Shown here piece after piece: positions 34,121 through 43,324 of a DNA stretch of 64,000 nucleotides (position 1 is its first letter; each line of letters starts with the position of its first letter). Source of the stretch: Thermohalobaculum sp039180675 (GTDB lineage: Bacteria; Pseudomonadota; Alphaproteobacteria; Rhodobacterales; Rhodobacteraceae). The position numbers and the translations under genes are program-made. The DNA is taken from assembly GCA_039180675.1 (NCBI GenBank), contig JBCDDC010000020.1, positions 1 through 64,000 of the forward strand, written 5' to 3'. The notes beneath the pieces were generated by a model. That model was given only the letters and a program-made list of their open reading frames with translations. It searched no databases and had not been told where the DNA came from.

Positions 34121-34232
34121 GGTTGATCTTTACGTGAGCGTAAGGTTATTCATTGATCGAGACGCATCGACTACCTTGCCAGATATTGAACAGCAAGAAC
34201 GCCCTGAGAACCGAATTCCGTGGAGGACCTCC

Positions 34233-35963
34233 ATGACCTATCGCGCCCCTGTTGAAGAGATTGCCTTTTGTGCCCGCGTTGTTGGGCAGGACAAACTCGC
34301 AGAGACCGAACGGTTTGCAGAGGCGACCGAGGAGACGCGCGGCGCGATTCTCGACGAGGCCGCGAAGATGTGCGAGGGCGCGCTGGTTCCCGTGCAGCGG
34401 AGTGGTGACCTGCATCCTGCCCGTCTGGAGAACGGCGTCGTGCGCTGCTCACCAGGCTACAAGGAGGCCTATGAAGCGATCTCCGAAGGCGGCTGGGTCG
34501 GCATTTCGGCCAACGAAGACCATGGCGGGATGGGCCTGCCGATTTCCATGGCGACGATGGTCAACGAGATGATGTCGTCTGCCTGTCTCTCACTCTCCCT
34601 CTGCCCCCTGATGAGCCAAGGGCAGATCGAGGCAATTGAGGCGCATGCCAGCCAGGAGATTCAGGAGCTGTATCTGCCCAAGCTGATTTCCGGCGAGTGG
34701 ACCGGCACGATGAACCTGACCGAGCCGCAGGCGGGCTCGGATGTCGGTGCCCTCAAATCAAAGGCAGAGCCCAACGGAGATGGCACCTACAAGGTCACCG
34801 GGCAGAAAATCTACATCTCTTGGGGCGACCATGATGTGGCCGAGAACATCTGCCATCTCGTGCTTGCCAGACTGCCAGACGGGGTGCCGGGCACGAAAGG
34901 CATCAGCCTCTTTATCGTTCCCAAGTTCCTCCCCGATGAGAACGGCAATCCAGGCGTTGCGAACAGCCTGAAGCCCATCAGCCTCGAGCATAAGCTGGGC
35001 CTGCACGGATCGCCCACCGCAGTGATGGAGTACGACGGTGCAACTGGCTGGATGGTCGGCCCGGAGAACGGCGGGATGGCAGCCATGTTCACGATGATGA
35101 ACAATGCGCGCCTTGGCGTGGGCGTACAGGGTCTTGGGGTCGCCGAGGCGGCAACGCAAAAAGCCTACGCCTATGCAAAAGACCGCAAACAGGGCCGCAC
35201 GCCGGATGGGTCCGACTCGATTCTCGGCCATGCGGATGTGCGCCGCATGCTCATGACCATGAAGGGCCTGACCCAAGCTACGCGCGCGATCTGCTATGAC
35301 TGCGCGCTCAGCCTGGACATGGCGCATGCTGCGTCCGACGACGCGACCCGGGCCGCTCATACCGCGCGGGGTGCGTTCCTCACCCCGATCGCAAAGGCCT
35401 TCGGAACGGATACCGGGTCCGACGTCGCGAATATCGGCGTTCAGGTCCATGGCGGCATGGGCTTTGTCGAAGAAACCGGAGCCGCCCAGTTCTCTCGTGA
35501 TGTTCGGGTGACCCAGATTTACGAGGGCACAAATGGCATCCAGGCCATGGACCTCGTTGGCCGCAAGCTGATGGATGGCGGCGAGGCGGCACGCGGGATC
35601 TTTGGCGAGATCGGTGAGACCGCAACAGCCTGTGCCGAGGCCGGTGGCGCAATGGTCGACGTTGGCGCAAGCCTTGGCGAGGCCCTGAATGCCTGCGTGC
35701 GGACAACTGATCATTTCCTGGCCGCGCCAGACCTGAATGACCGGTTTGCGGGCTCAACGCCCTATCTCCGCATGCTCGCCCTGACGCTTGGGACCCACTA
35801 CCTGGCCAAGGCAGCGCTCGCAGCGCCCGAGGACAAGAAGCGCGAGGTGATGGCGCGGTTCTTCGCGACGCAGTTCGCGCCGCAAGCGGTGGCGCTTGGG
35901 CCGTCCGCCATGCAAGGCGCCGAGCTTCTCTATGAGCTTGGTGAAGAGCAGCTCAGCGCATGA
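34233..35963 (+). CDS. Acyl-CoA dehydrogenase, long FadE/DmdC-type
   Basis: A 576-residue acyl-CoA dehydrogenase with an extra N-terminal domain and an extended C-terminal part, as in the DmdC/FadE-type enzymes of marine Roseobacters. The flavin-binding segment is TMNLTEPQAGSDVGALKSKA, and the catalytic Glu lies in IYEGTNGIQAMDL near residue 430. Such enzymes dehydrogenate fatty acyl-CoA or 3-methylmercaptopropionyl-CoA; which one cannot be decided here. GGAGG lies 5 nt before the chosen ATG. The MBL-fold gene starts inside its stop codon (ATGA). Confidence 0.92.
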   Translation: MTYRAPVEEIAFCARVVGQDKLAETERFAEATEETRGAILDEAAKMCEGALVPVQRSGDLHPARLENGVVRCSPGYKEAYEAISEGGWVGISANEDHGGMGLPISMATMVNEMMSSACLSLSLCPLMSQGQIEAIEAHASQEIQELYLPKLISGEWTGTMNLTEPQAGSDVGALKSKAEPNGDGTYKVTGQKIYISWGDHDVAENICHLVLARLPDGVPGTKGISLFIVPKFLPDENGNPGVANSLKPISLEHKLGLHGSPTAVMEYDGATGWMVGPENGGMAAMFTMMNNARLGVGVQGLGVAEAATQKAYAYAKDRKQGRTPDGSDSILGHADVRRMLMTMKGLTQATRAICYDCALSLDMAHAASDDATRAAHTARGAFLTPIAKAFGTDTGSDVANIGVQVHGGMGFVEETGAAQFSRDVRVTQIYEGTNGIQAMDLVGRKLMDGGEAARGIFGEIGETATACAEAGGAMVDVGASLGEALNACVRTTDHFLAAPDLNDRFAGSTPYLRMLALTLGTHYLAKAALAAPEDKKREVMARFFATQFAPQAVALGPSAMQGAELLYELGEEQLSA

Positions 35964-36994
35964 ATGCGCCAAGCCCAGCAGTGATCCACCATCCGTGGGA
36001 CGCGCCTCCCGGCCCGGGTGAAGCGATCGAGGTCGCCGAGGGGCTGCTTTGGGCGCGCCTGCCGTTGCCGATGCGCCTCGATCACGTGAACATCTACGCG
36101 CTGGACGATGGCGACGGGTGGACGCTGATCGATACCGGCCTCAATTGGGCAAAGGGCCGGGCACAATTGGAGGCCCTGCTAACCGGGCCGTTGGGTGGGA
36201 AACCGGTCCACCGGATTTTAATGACCCATCATCATCCTGACCATATCGGTCTGGTCGGGAAATTCGCCGCAGAGGGTCTTCCGATACTCGCCTCACGCAC
36301 TGCGTGGCTGCTGGGCAGGATGCTCACGCTCGACAGGCAGCAGAGCCATCCGCCCGAGGCGATCACATTTCGCCAGCGCGCGGGTGTGACAGGCGCGGCG
36401 CTCGATGATTATCGCCGCGAGAAACCGTTCAACTTCGCGGACTGCGTGGCGCCGATACCACCCGGGTTTCACGTGCTGAAAGATGGCGAGCAGTTCAAAG
36501 CTGGCGGGCGCGACTGGACGATCCGCTTCGGCAACGGCCATGCGCCCGATCACGTCACGCTGTGGACAGATGATTTGTTACTCGCGGGAGATCAGGTACT
36601 GCCGGGGATATCGCCAAATATCGGTGTCTATCCGACGGAACCCGATGCGGATCCCCTTGGCGGCTGGTTGGAGACCTGCCGAACGTTCCGAGATCTCAAT
36701 GCAGATCCCCTCGTGCTCCCAGGCCACAAGCTGCCCTTCCGCGGCCTTCACTTCCGCTTGGACCAATTGATCGAGAACCATACCCACGCGCTCGATCGCA
36801 TTCTCGATGCACTTGGGGACGGACCGCTGACTGCGGTCGGGATGATGCCAGCGCTTTTCAAGCGTGATGTCGATGATGGCCAATTTGGCCTGGCGCTTGT
36901 GGAAGCAGTTGCTCATGCCAACCACCTCCATCAATCTGGCAGGATCAGAAGAAGCCTGACGCCCGAGGGCGCTTGGGCCTATCAAAGGGCCTGA
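35960..36994 (+). CDS. Metallo-beta-lactamase-fold hydrolase
   Basis: A 344-residue MBL-fold protein. The metal site motif THHHPDH is at about residues 93-99, GNGHAPDHVTLW supplies the next His, GDQVLPGIS the bridging Asp, and LPGHKLPF another His. The layout resembles glyoxalase II-like thioesterases with an extra C-terminal region. Its start overlaps the acyl-CoA dehydrogenase stop, suggesting an acyl-CoA or thioester hydrolase acting after it. This is an inference from context. The DUF6173-like gene follows after 2 nt. Confidence 0.85.
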   Translation: MNAPSPAVIHHPWDAPPGPGEAIEVAEGLLWARLPLPMRLDHVNIYALDDGDGWTLIDTGLNWAKGRAQLEALLTGPLGGKPVHRILMTHHHPDHIGLVGKFAAEGLPILASRTAWLLGRMLTLDRQQSHPPEAITFRQRAGVTGAALDDYRREKPFNFADCVAPIPPGFHVLKDGEQFKAGGRDWTIRFGNGHAPDHVTLWTDDLLLAGDQVLPGISPNIGVYPTEPDADPLGGWLETCRTFRDLNADPLVLPGHKLPFRGLHFRLDQLIENHTHALDRILDALGDGPLTAVGMMPALFKRDVDDGQFGLALVEAVAHANHLHQSGRIRRSLTPEGAWAYQRA

Positions 36995-36996
36995 CC

Positions 36997-37473
36997 ATGA
37001 CCAGACAATCCCGCCCCACCACCCAGACCATCGAGATGGACTTTCAGATCGCGTCCAACGCCGTGCGCACGGATTGCGATGACGGCGACTGCGTGGAGAA
37101 CCAACCGCTTCCGCCCGCAATGGCAGCGCAGCCGGTGGCGGACAAGACACCGGCGCAGTGGGCCTATGAGAGGATGGTCCTCTACATCCAGAAGTTCGAG
37201 GAAATGCTGGATGCGGAGCACGAGGTCGCCATGGGCCTTACCGGTTCGGACGCCGGCACGCTGCGCATCCAGGGCATGGGATACTTCGCGCCGGACATCC
37301 TGACCTTTTACGGAGAAGGGCCAGATGGCGCGAAGACCCAACTCGTCCAGCATGTCAGCCAGCTCAATGTGATGTTGCGGGCGGCACCAAAAGTTGATCC
37401 TGAAGCAGAGCCGAACCGGATTGGATTCCGCCTGCGTGAAAAGTTGGAGGCAGCAAATGACCAGACGCCTTGA
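36997..37473 (+). CDS. Conserved hypothetical protein, DUF6173-like
   Basis: A 158-residue soluble protein. The middle contains TPAQWAYERMVLYIQKFEE, then a GMGYFAPDILTFYGEG stretch and LVQHVSQLNVMLRAAPK. I recognise this as similar to DUF6173 proteins of Rhodobacteraceae, from memory only. The N-terminus is polar with two close cysteines (DCDDGDC). It starts 2 nt after the MBL gene and overlaps the SDR start by 17 nt, so it is in the same operon. Function is unknown. Confidence 0.75.
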   Translation: MTRQSRPTTQTIEMDFQIASNAVRTDCDDGDCVENQPLPPAMAAQPVADKTPAQWAYERMVLYIQKFEEMLDAEHEVAMGLTGSDAGTLRIQGMGYFAPDILTFYGEGPDGAKTQLVQHVSQLNVMLRAAPKVDPEAEPNRIGFRLREKLEAANDQTP

Positions 37474-38338
37474 GGGCAGGACCCTCTTTATCTCGGGCGG
37501 CAGCCGCGGCATCGGACTAGCGATCGCCAAGGCGGCCGCAGCCGAGGGAGCCAATGTCGCGGTCGCGGCAAAGACGGCAGAGCCTCACCCGAAGCTTCCC
37601 GGAACGATCTATACTGCTGCCGAGGAAATCGAGGCCGCTGGCGGCAAGGCCCTGCCAGTGCTTTGCGACATTCGGTTCGAGGAGCAGGTGGCCGACGCCG
37701 TGCAAGCGACCGTGGATAAGTTCGGCGGCATTGATTGTGTGATCAACAACGCTTCTGCAATCTCGCTGACGACGACCCAGGCGACCGATCTGAAGCGTTA
37801 TGACCTGATGACCGGCATCAACTCGCGGGGCACGTTCCTGGTAACCAAGACGTGCATCCCGCATCTTCTGAAATCAGAGCATGCGCATGTGCTGACGCTG
37901 TCGCCACCACTCGATTTCTCGCCGCAATGGTTCAAGAACCATCCGGCCTACAGCCTCGCCAAATACGGCATGAGTGTGCTGAGCGTTGGATGGGCCGCTG
38001 AGTTCGAAGGCAAGATCTCGGTCAACTGCCTCTGGCCGCGAACGACGATCGATACCGCTGCGGTGCGGAACCTTCTTGGCGGCGACGCTATGGCTTCGGT
38101 CTCTCGCACGCCAGAGATCATGGGCGATGCGGCGGTGGCGATCCTGACCAAGGGAGCCGACTTCTCCGGCTGGTTCTGTCTCGACGATCTGGTGCTTGCG
38201 GCCGACGGTATGACCGATTTCGAAGGCTATTCGGTGACGCCGGGATCAAAACTGCAGGAAGACTTCTTCGTCCCCGCATCCTCTCCGGAGCCACACGATG
38301 CAAACGGAATGGTCGGCTGGCGGGCGCCGGAGCTTTAG
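37457..38338 (+). CDS. SDR-family oxidoreductase, HSDL2-like
   Basis: A 293-residue SDR with the cofactor loop SGGSRGIG at about residues 12-19, NNASA near 98, and the YSLAKYGMS catalytic motif near residue 170. The extended helical opening and the C-terminal residues match the hydroxysteroid dehydrogenase-like 2 family, often found beside acyl-CoA metabolism. The ATG at 37457, preceded by GGAGG, lies inside the DUF6173-like gene. It probably serves the same acyl-CoA pathway as its upstream neighbours; the substrate is unknown. Confidence 0.9.
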   Translation: MTRRLEGRTLFISGGSRGIGLAIAKAAAAEGANVAVAAKTAEPHPKLPGTIYTAAEEIEAAGGKALPVLCDIRFEEQVADAVQATVDKFGGIDCVINNASAISLTTTQATDLKRYDLMTGINSRGTFLVTKTCIPHLLKSEHAHVLTLSPPLDFSPQWFKNHPAYSLAKYGMSVLSVGWAAEFEGKISVNCLWPRTTIDTAAVRNLLGGDAMASVSRTPEIMGDAAVAILTKGADFSGWFCLDDLVLAADGMTDFEGYSVTPGSKLQEDFFVPASSPEPHDANGMVGWRAPEL

Positions 38339-38434
38339 GCCCCTGCGGCGCTTTGCACACCCGATCCGGTTTGCACGGTTCGCGCAACGTAAGTATATGG
38401 ACTTTGAGTAAAGACTGTTTTCCGGGAGAGTGCC

Positions 38435-38569
38435 ATGGCCGAGCACGAACATGGTTCGATGGACACGACCGAGCATGAGAAGGCGTTCAACGGGCTTCTC
38501 AAAGGCTCGGTCTACGTGATCGTAGCGACCACCGTCATTCTGATCATCCTCGCCATAGTCGGCACCTGA
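38435..38569 (+). CDS. aa3-type cytochrome c oxidase subunit IV, 44 residues
   Basis: A very short membrane protein: a hydrophilic N-terminus (MAEHEHGSMDTTEHEKAF), then one membrane helix (YVIVATTVILIILAIVGT). This is the pattern of the bacterial aa3-type oxidase subunit IV family. GGGAGAG lies about 5 nt before the ATG. It stands alone, with the major oxidase genes elsewhere, which is usual for this subunit. The alpha/beta-hydrolase gene starts 20 nt downstream. Confidence 0.85.
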   Translation: MAEHEHGSMDTTEHEKAFNGLLKGSVYVIVATTVILIILAIVGT

Positions 38570-38588
38570 TCGCGGCGCTGCGTAGGAT

Positions 38589-39437
38589 ATGTTGCGCGGC
38601 CTCTTCCGACTTGCACTCGTCGGGTGCCTTCTTCTGACAGTGGTCTATGGCGCCGCGGCAGCGGCACTAATAGCCAATCGCGGTTCACTCATCTATCCGT
38701 TCGTCCAAGGCATCTCTGCGGACCGAGTGATCGGTCTTCCGCGCGGGGAGACCGCCCGGATCACGGCGGAAGACGGGACACCTATAACGCTTTGGGTCGC
38801 GCCACCGGTCGGCGACAGGGCGGTGATCCTGACCTTCATGGGCAACAGCGGCCATATCCGCGCCGCAGCCAACCGCGTCCGGCTCCTGGCAGACGCGGGC
38901 TATGGCATCATTCTGATGAACTATCGCGGAGCCGGTCAGATGCCCGGCGCACCCTCGCAGAGTGCGATTATGCAAGACAGCACCCTGGTCTACGACTCCC
39001 TCGACGAGATCCTTGGCGAGACCATCCCGCAATCCCGCCGTGTCATCTACGGCTACAGCCTCGGGGCCGCGGTTGCCGCGCAACTGGCCGCGCAACGGCC
39101 AGCGGCGGCCGTGGTGCTCGCTGCCTCATTCAATCGGCTTTGCGAGACTGCCGAGTTCCACTATCCGATCTTCCCCGTCTGCATGATCCTCCCGGACAAT
39201 CGCTGGGCGAGCGCAGACCGGATTGGCGAGATCGAGGCGCCGCTTCTGATGCTTCATGGCGAGGTCGATGAGGTCATCCCGGTCGATCAGGGGCTGCGCC
39301 TCTACGATCAGGCACGGGAGCCGAAGGACCTTGTCCTCTATCCCAATGGCAACCACGCAGATCTGCACCTGCACGGAGCCCGGGAGGACATTCGCGACTG
39401 GCTCGATCGCACTCTTGCCGCAGGTGGCGCAGGTTAG
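38589..39437 (+). CDS. Alpha/beta hydrolase, membrane-anchored
   Basis: A 282-residue hydrolase with an N-terminal membrane segment (residues 5-28) anchoring it facing the periplasm. The catalytic Ser lies in GYSLGAA near residue 158, Asp in the HGEVDEVIP stretch near residue 225, and His in GNHADLH near 256. The layout resembles the serine aminopeptidase/BEM46-type group, whose substrates are diverse. The stop overlaps that of the convergent phosphatase gene by 4 nt. Confidence 0.85.
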   Translation: MLRGLFRLALVGCLLLTVVYGAAAAALIANRGSLIYPFVQGISADRVIGLPRGETARITAEDGTPITLWVAPPVGDRAVILTFMGNSGHIRAAANRVRLLADAGYGIILMNYRGAGQMPGAPSQSAIMQDSTLVYDSLDEILGETIPQSRRVIYGYSLGAAVAAQLAAQRPAAAVVLAASFNRLCETAEFHYPIFPVCMILPDNRWASADRIGEIEAPLLMLHGEVDEVIPVDQGLRLYDQAREPKDLVLYPNGNHADLHLHGAREDIRDWLDRTLAAGGAG

Positions 39438-40201
39438 CCGACATCCTCAAGCAGCTCTCGCCCGCGATGGGTGAGAGCAAACCTCTCCTGACCCTCCAGG
39501 ACCAGACAGCTCAGCGGCCCGCCAAAGACAGCGCCGGTGTCCACACCAATTCGGTTGGGCCGGACATCGATCCGGTCAGCCGGTGTATGCCCGTGCACAA
39601 TGACGGCACCCAGATCGACGGTGGATGTGAGGAACGGCTCGCGGATCCAGATCAAGTCGTGTTCGCTCTGCCGGTCCAACGGAACGCCGGGGCGCACGCC
39701 AGCGTGGACGAAGGTGAAATCGCCAAAGTGCAAAAGATGCGGCAGGGTCGAGAGAAAGCGGATGTGCGTTGTCGGCAAAGCCTCCAGCAGGTGTTCGCGA
39801 AGCGTCCGGCGCGCGGCGAGATCGTCGCGAAGCCGAGGGTCGAACCATCCTTCGTAGGAGACAATCGTCTCGACACCGCCGAGGCCGAGCCAGTGATCGA
39901 AATTTGGCGTGCCAGGGTCTCTCAAAAAATCGATGAAATACTGATCGTGGTTGCCCAATAGTGCGTAGGTACGCCGGTCGCGGACGGTCGCGACCAAAGT
40001 CTCGATCACTCCGCGGCTGTCCGGGCCCCGATCCACATAATCGCCCAAGTGAATGATGCGCCAGTCGGTCGCCGGATAGGCCTCGAGGTCGCGGCGGATC
40101 TCATCGTGCACGGCCAGCAGCTCGTCGAGGCAGCCATGAACGTCGCCGATGGCGTAGAGCCTCAGCCCACGTGGGGTCTTTGCATCGTCGAGCAGCGGCA
40201 T
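39434..40201 (-). CDS. Calcineurin-like metallophosphoesterase
   Basis: A 255-residue phosphoprotein phosphatase-type enzyme. The metal and catalytic motifs are in order: GDVHGCLDEL (residues 19-28), GDYVDRGPDS (about 53-62), GNHDQYF (about 82-88), HAGVRPGVPL near 167, and HGHTP near 198. It resembles the bacterial PrpA/PrpB-type serine/threonine phosphatases. The target is unknown. It is followed downstream by the convergent hydrolase and is separated from rpsU upstream by the rpsU terminator. Confidence 0.9.
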   Translation of the reverse strand: MPLLDDAKTPRGLRLYAIGDVHGCLDELLAVHDEIRRDLEAYPATDWRIIHLGDYVDRGPDSRGVIETLVATVRDRRTYALLGNHDQYFIDFLRDPGTPNFDHWLGLGGVETIVSYEGWFDPRLRDDLAARRTLREHLLEALPTTHIRFLSTLPHLLHFGDFTFVHAGVRPGVPLDRQSEHDLIWIREPFLTSTVDLGAVIVHGHTPADRIDVRPNRIGVDTGAVFGGPLSCLVLEGQERFALTHRGRELLEDVG

Positions 40202-40230
40202 CGGACGGCTCGCAAGCGGTGTGTTCAGAG

Positions 40231-40259
40231 AAAAACCCCGCTGGCCGGGCCTGCGGGGT
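40231..40259 (-). terminator. Rho-independent terminator of rpsU
   Basis: Arms ACCCCGC (40235-40241) and GCGGGGT (40253-40259) form a 7-bp stem with an 11-nt loop; on the minus strand it runs into TTTTT. It lies about 30 nt past the rpsU stop and before the phosphatase gene. Confidence 0.8.
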
Positions 40260-40291
40260 CACATTTTTCCAGGCCTTGCGGCGGAAAGGCT

Positions 40292-40498
40292 TCAGAGAAG
40301 CCCTTCGCGCTGAGCCTTCTTGCGCGCCAATTTGCGGGCGCGGCGGATCGCCTCCGCACGCTCGCGCGCTTTCTTGACCGAAGGTTTCTCGTAATGCTGC
40401 CGGAGTTTCATTTCCCGGAAAATGCCTTCGCGCTGCATCTTCTTTTTGAGCGCGCGAAGCGCCTGATCGACATTGTTGTCGCGGACCATTACCTGCAC
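40292..40498 (-). CDS. rpsU: 30S ribosomal protein S21
   Basis: A 68-residue, highly basic S21 protein. The N-terminal VMVRDNNVDQALRALKKKM and the body FREMKLRQHYEKPSVKKARER are as in other alphaproteobacterial S21. The GTG at 40498 was chosen because a GGAAAGAAGG site lies about 8 nt upstream. GTG at 40507 lies directly against this purine tract and would add NYV. The gene is divergent from COQ9, an arrangement I know from other alphaproteobacteria. Confidence 0.93.
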   Translation of the reverse strand: MQVMVRDNNVDQALRALKKKMQREGIFREMKLRQHYEKPSVKKARERAEAIRRARKLARKKAQREGLL

Positions 40499-40608
40499 GT
40501 AGTTCACCTTCTTTCCAGCTAGAGTTTCGATTTGCAGGAGTGCGCTATATACATATCGGTGTGGGTGGTGTCCACCCGGCTGAAATGAAAGACTTTCTGG
40601 GGATCGAG

Positions 40609-41298
40609 ATGGAACAGAAAACTGAGTCCGATCACATCGCCGAGGCGCGTGAAAAGCTGCTCGACGCAGTTTTGCCTCATGTCGCCTTCGACGGCTGGAC
40701 CTCCGAGACCCTGCGCGCCGCCGTGGCCGAGTCGGATGTGGAAGCCAGTCTCGCGCATCTCGCCTTTCCACGTGGAGGGGTCGATATGGCGCTCGCGTTT
40801 CACTACCGCGCCGATCAGCAGCTTGCCGATGAATTGAACGACACCGATGCCGCGGCAAACCTTGCGTCCCTTCGCATCCGTGAGCGTATCGCCTATGCAG
40901 TGCGCCGCCGGATCGAAATCGTCGCGGATGAGCGCGAGGCGGTGCGCCGGGGCGCGACGCTGCTGGGCCTTCCGATCTATGCTGCCGAAGGTATGAAAGC
41001 GATTTGGAACACCGCCGACGTCATCTGGAACGCCTGCGGCGACACCTCCGATGATTACAACTGGTACACCAAGCGCGCGATCCTGAGCTCGGTCTACTCG
41101 GCCACCGTTTTGTTCTGGCTGGGTGATCAAAGCACCAGTTTCGAAAAGACCTGGGACTTTCTGAGCCGCCGGATTGAAAACGTCATGCAGTTCGAAAAGA
41201 CCAAGGCTATGGTCCAGAAGAACCCGCTCTTCCAGGCGGCGATGTGGGGACCAAACCAGGTTCTGAGCCGTGTGAAGCCACCGAGCCCGAGGGTGTGA
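40609..41298 (+). CDS. COQ9-family protein
   Basis: A 229-residue TetR-like protein of the COQ9 family, which binds lipid/quinone intermediates in ubiquinone synthesis in eukaryotes; the bacterial role is inferred. The opening AREKLLDAVLPHVAFDGWTS, the aromatic YNWYTKRAILSSVYSATVLFWL near residue 150, and the long helical middle are typical. GGGGATCGAG before the ATG at 40609 supports the start. It is divergent from rpsU and convergent with purK, 2 bp apart. Confidence 0.9.
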   Translation: MEQKTESDHIAEAREKLLDAVLPHVAFDGWTSETLRAAVAESDVEASLAHLAFPRGGVDMALAFHYRADQQLADELNDTDAAANLASLRIRERIAYAVRRRIEIVADEREAVRRGATLLGLPIYAAEGMKAIWNTADVIWNACGDTSDDYNWYTKRAILSSVYSATVLFWLGDQSTSFEKTWDFLSRRIENVMQFEKTKAMVQKNPLFQAAMWGPNQVLSRVKPPSPRV

Positions 41299-41300
41299 GA

Positions 41301-42371
41301 TCAGCCCCGCGGCTTGATTTCAGTAATATGCCCCATCTTGCGCCCAGGCCGGCTCTCGCTCTTCCCGTAGAGGTGCATGCCGACCGGGCGTGACGACAGT
41401 TCGCACCAAGGGTCGATTTCGGCACCAATCAGATTGGTCATCAGCGCATCGGAGTGGCGGGAGCCATCACCAAGCGGCCAGCCGCAAACAGCCCGGATAT
41501 GCTGCTGGAACTGGTCGATCAGGCAGGCCTCGATCGTCCAGTGGCCGGAATTGTGCACACGCGGCGCAATCTCGTTGACCATCAGGTCTTGTGTGGGGTG
41601 GACAAACATCTCGACGCCCATGACCCCGACATAGTCGAGCGCATCGAGGATTTTCGCCGCGGTGAGAACCGCATCCGTTCTCACGCCTCGACCTATGCTG
41701 TCGTTAACGGTCGTGGTGTAAAGGATCCCGTCGCGATGGACGTTCTCTCCAGGATCGAAGCACGTCGTCTCGCCGGTGACGCCGCGTGCGGCAATCACCG
41801 AGATTTCCCGTTCGAAGGGGATCAGGGCCTCAAAGATTGCAGGGGCTCCCTTCATGGCATCCAGTGCGGGGTCAAGATCGGCCTCATTGCGGACCCGAGC
41901 CTGCCCCTTGCCGTCGTAGCCCAGCCTTCGAGTTTTCAGGATGCCTGGGCCATGATCTGAAAACGCGCCTTGCAAGTCGTCCAGGGTGTCTACTGCAGCG
42001 TGCGGTGCGACGGTAATGCCCAGCTCAGAGAGAAAGGACTTCTCCGTCAGTCGGTCCTGGCTCACCGCCAGCGCGTTGCGCCCGGGGCGGATCGGAACCT
42101 GAGCCTCCAAGAGGTCCAAGGCCTCGGCAGGCACATTCTCAAATTCAAAGGTGATTACATCGACAGACGCGGCGAATGCCGCTAGCGCCTCTTGATCATC
42201 GTAGCTTGCAGTGGTCACCCGCGCCGCGACGTCGCCCGCTGGAGGTTCGGCGCCCGGTTCGTAGATGTGGCAGCGAAAGCCAAGCCGCGCCGCGGCGATC
42301 GAGAGCATCCGGCCCAATTGGCCGCCCCCTAGAATGCCAATGGTCGAGCCCGGCGCGAGTGGTTCAGTCAC
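41301..42371 (-). CDS. purK: 5-(carboxyamino)imidazole ribonucleotide synthase
   Basis: ATP-grasp enzyme that carboxylates aminoimidazole ribonucleotide in purine synthesis. The 356 residues include GSTIGILGGGQLGRM at the start, FEFENVPAEAL near residue 75, KTRRLGYDGKGQ near residue 145, and NEIAPRVHNSGHWTIEAC near residue 265. The GTG at 42371 is preferred: it sets the normal length and overlaps the purE stop by 8 nt; longer in-frame starts would add a leader that overlaps purE. PurE feeds on its product. Confidence 0.94.
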   Translation of the reverse strand: MTEPLAPGSTIGILGGGQLGRMLSIAAARLGFRCHIYEPGAEPPAGDVAARVTTASYDDQEALAAFAASVDVITFEFENVPAEALDLLEAQVPIRPGRNALAVSQDRLTEKSFLSELGITVAPHAAVDTLDDLQGAFSDHGPGILKTRRLGYDGKGQARVRNEADLDPALDAMKGAPAIFEALIPFEREISVIAARGVTGETTCFDPGENVHRDGILYTTTVNDSIGRGVRTDAVLTAAKILDALDYVGVMGVEMFVHPTQDLMVNEIAPRVHNSGHWTIEACLIDQFQQHIRAVCGWPLGDGSRHSDALMTNLIGAEIDPWCELSSRPVGMHLYGKSESRPGRKMGHITEIKPRG

Positions 42372-42852
42372 GCGTTGGCTCCTCGGCAACGGCGGCTGAC
42401 CGCGACGCGCGCCATTCATCGAGACGCGCTGCCAGGTCTGGGTTTGAGATCGCGAGCTGGGCGGCCGCGAAAAGCGCGGCATTCATCGCCCCTGCCGGTC
42501 CGATTGCGAAGGTTGCGACGGGGATACCCTTTGGCATCTGCACAATCGAATGGAGGCTGTCGATCCCATCCAGTGCCCATCCCTTCACCGGAACGCCGAG
42601 GACAGGCACCCGCGTCTTCGCCGCCAGCATGCCGGGCAGATGCGCTGCCCCACCGGCACCCGCGATGATCGCGGCCAGCCCACGCCCCGCTGCCGCTTCT
42701 GCGTAGGCGAACATCCTGTCGGGCGTGCGGTGCGCCGAGACGATCTTTACTTCGTGGGAGACGCCAAGCGTCTGCAAGGTCTCTGCCGCGATCTTCATCG
42801 TCGGCCAGTCCGACTGACTACCCATCAAGATCCCAACCAGGACAGGGGACAT
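42364..42852 (-). CDS. purE: N5-carboxyaminoimidazole ribonucleotide mutase
   Basis: Rearranges N5-CAIR to CAIR in purine synthesis. The 162-residue protein shows GILMGSQSDWPTM (residues 7-19), SAHRTPDRM near 42, GAGGAAHLPGMLAA near 68, and the VPVLGVPVKGWALDG stretch near 84. The ATG at 42852 is preceded by GAGG and sets the normal length. It precedes purK with an 8-nt overlap; the two form the standard purEK pair. Confidence 0.95.
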   Translation of the reverse strand: MSPVLVGILMGSQSDWPTMKIAAETLQTLGVSHEVKIVSAHRTPDRMFAYAEAAAGRGLAAIIAGAGGAAHLPGMLAAKTRVPVLGVPVKGWALDGIDSLHSIVQMPKGIPVATFAIGPAGAMNAALFAAAQLAISNPDLAARLDEWRASRSAAVAEEPTRD

Positions 42853-42913
42853 GGCAACCTCATTTTCTGGAAAACCCGCTCTATACGCGCGCGGCACGGG
42901 GCGCAAGCGCGGC

Positions 42914-43120
42914 TCAGGCGATGATGTCGGGGTAGATCTTGTCTTCCAGCCGGGCGATCTGGTCTTTCAACATCAGCTTCTTTTTCTTCATCCGGCTGAG
43001 GGCGAGGGGGTCGGTACCTTGCTCGCGCAGCATCGTGATCTCTTCGTCGAGCGAGCGATGCTCCTGGCGCATCTGTTCGAGTTGCACCTTCAGAAGGCTC
43101 TCTTTGTCCATTAGTTTCAT
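42914..43120 (-). CDS. YdcH-family (DUF465) coiled-coil protein
   Basis: A 68-residue soluble protein with a helix-turn-helix coiled-coil pattern: RQEHRSLDEEITMLREQ and LSRMKKKKLMLKDQIARLE, the hallmark of the YdcH/DUF465 family. Function is unknown. The ATG at 43120 begins MKLMDKES; the Met at 43111 is an alternative. It is upstream of purE on the same strand, 61 bp away. Confidence 0.88.
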   Translation of the reverse strand: MKLMDKESLLKVQLEQMRQEHRSLDEEITMLREQGTDPLALSRMKKKKLMLKDQIARLEDKIYPDIIA

Positions 43121-43324
43121 CGAGGTCGTGATCCTGATGCTGGTTCGACGCGTGCTGCGTTCTCTCTAGCGCCCGGCTGGACGCTCCGGACCAATTCCGA
43201 ACCATACACAATCGGAGGCAGAACCGGAACCGGATTCGCGAGTCACAGCCTTGTGCGCTACCCATTGATGTCCGACCATTGCTTTCCTAAGTGTCGGCGA
43301 GGGGAAGAGTCGGGAGATCACTTC

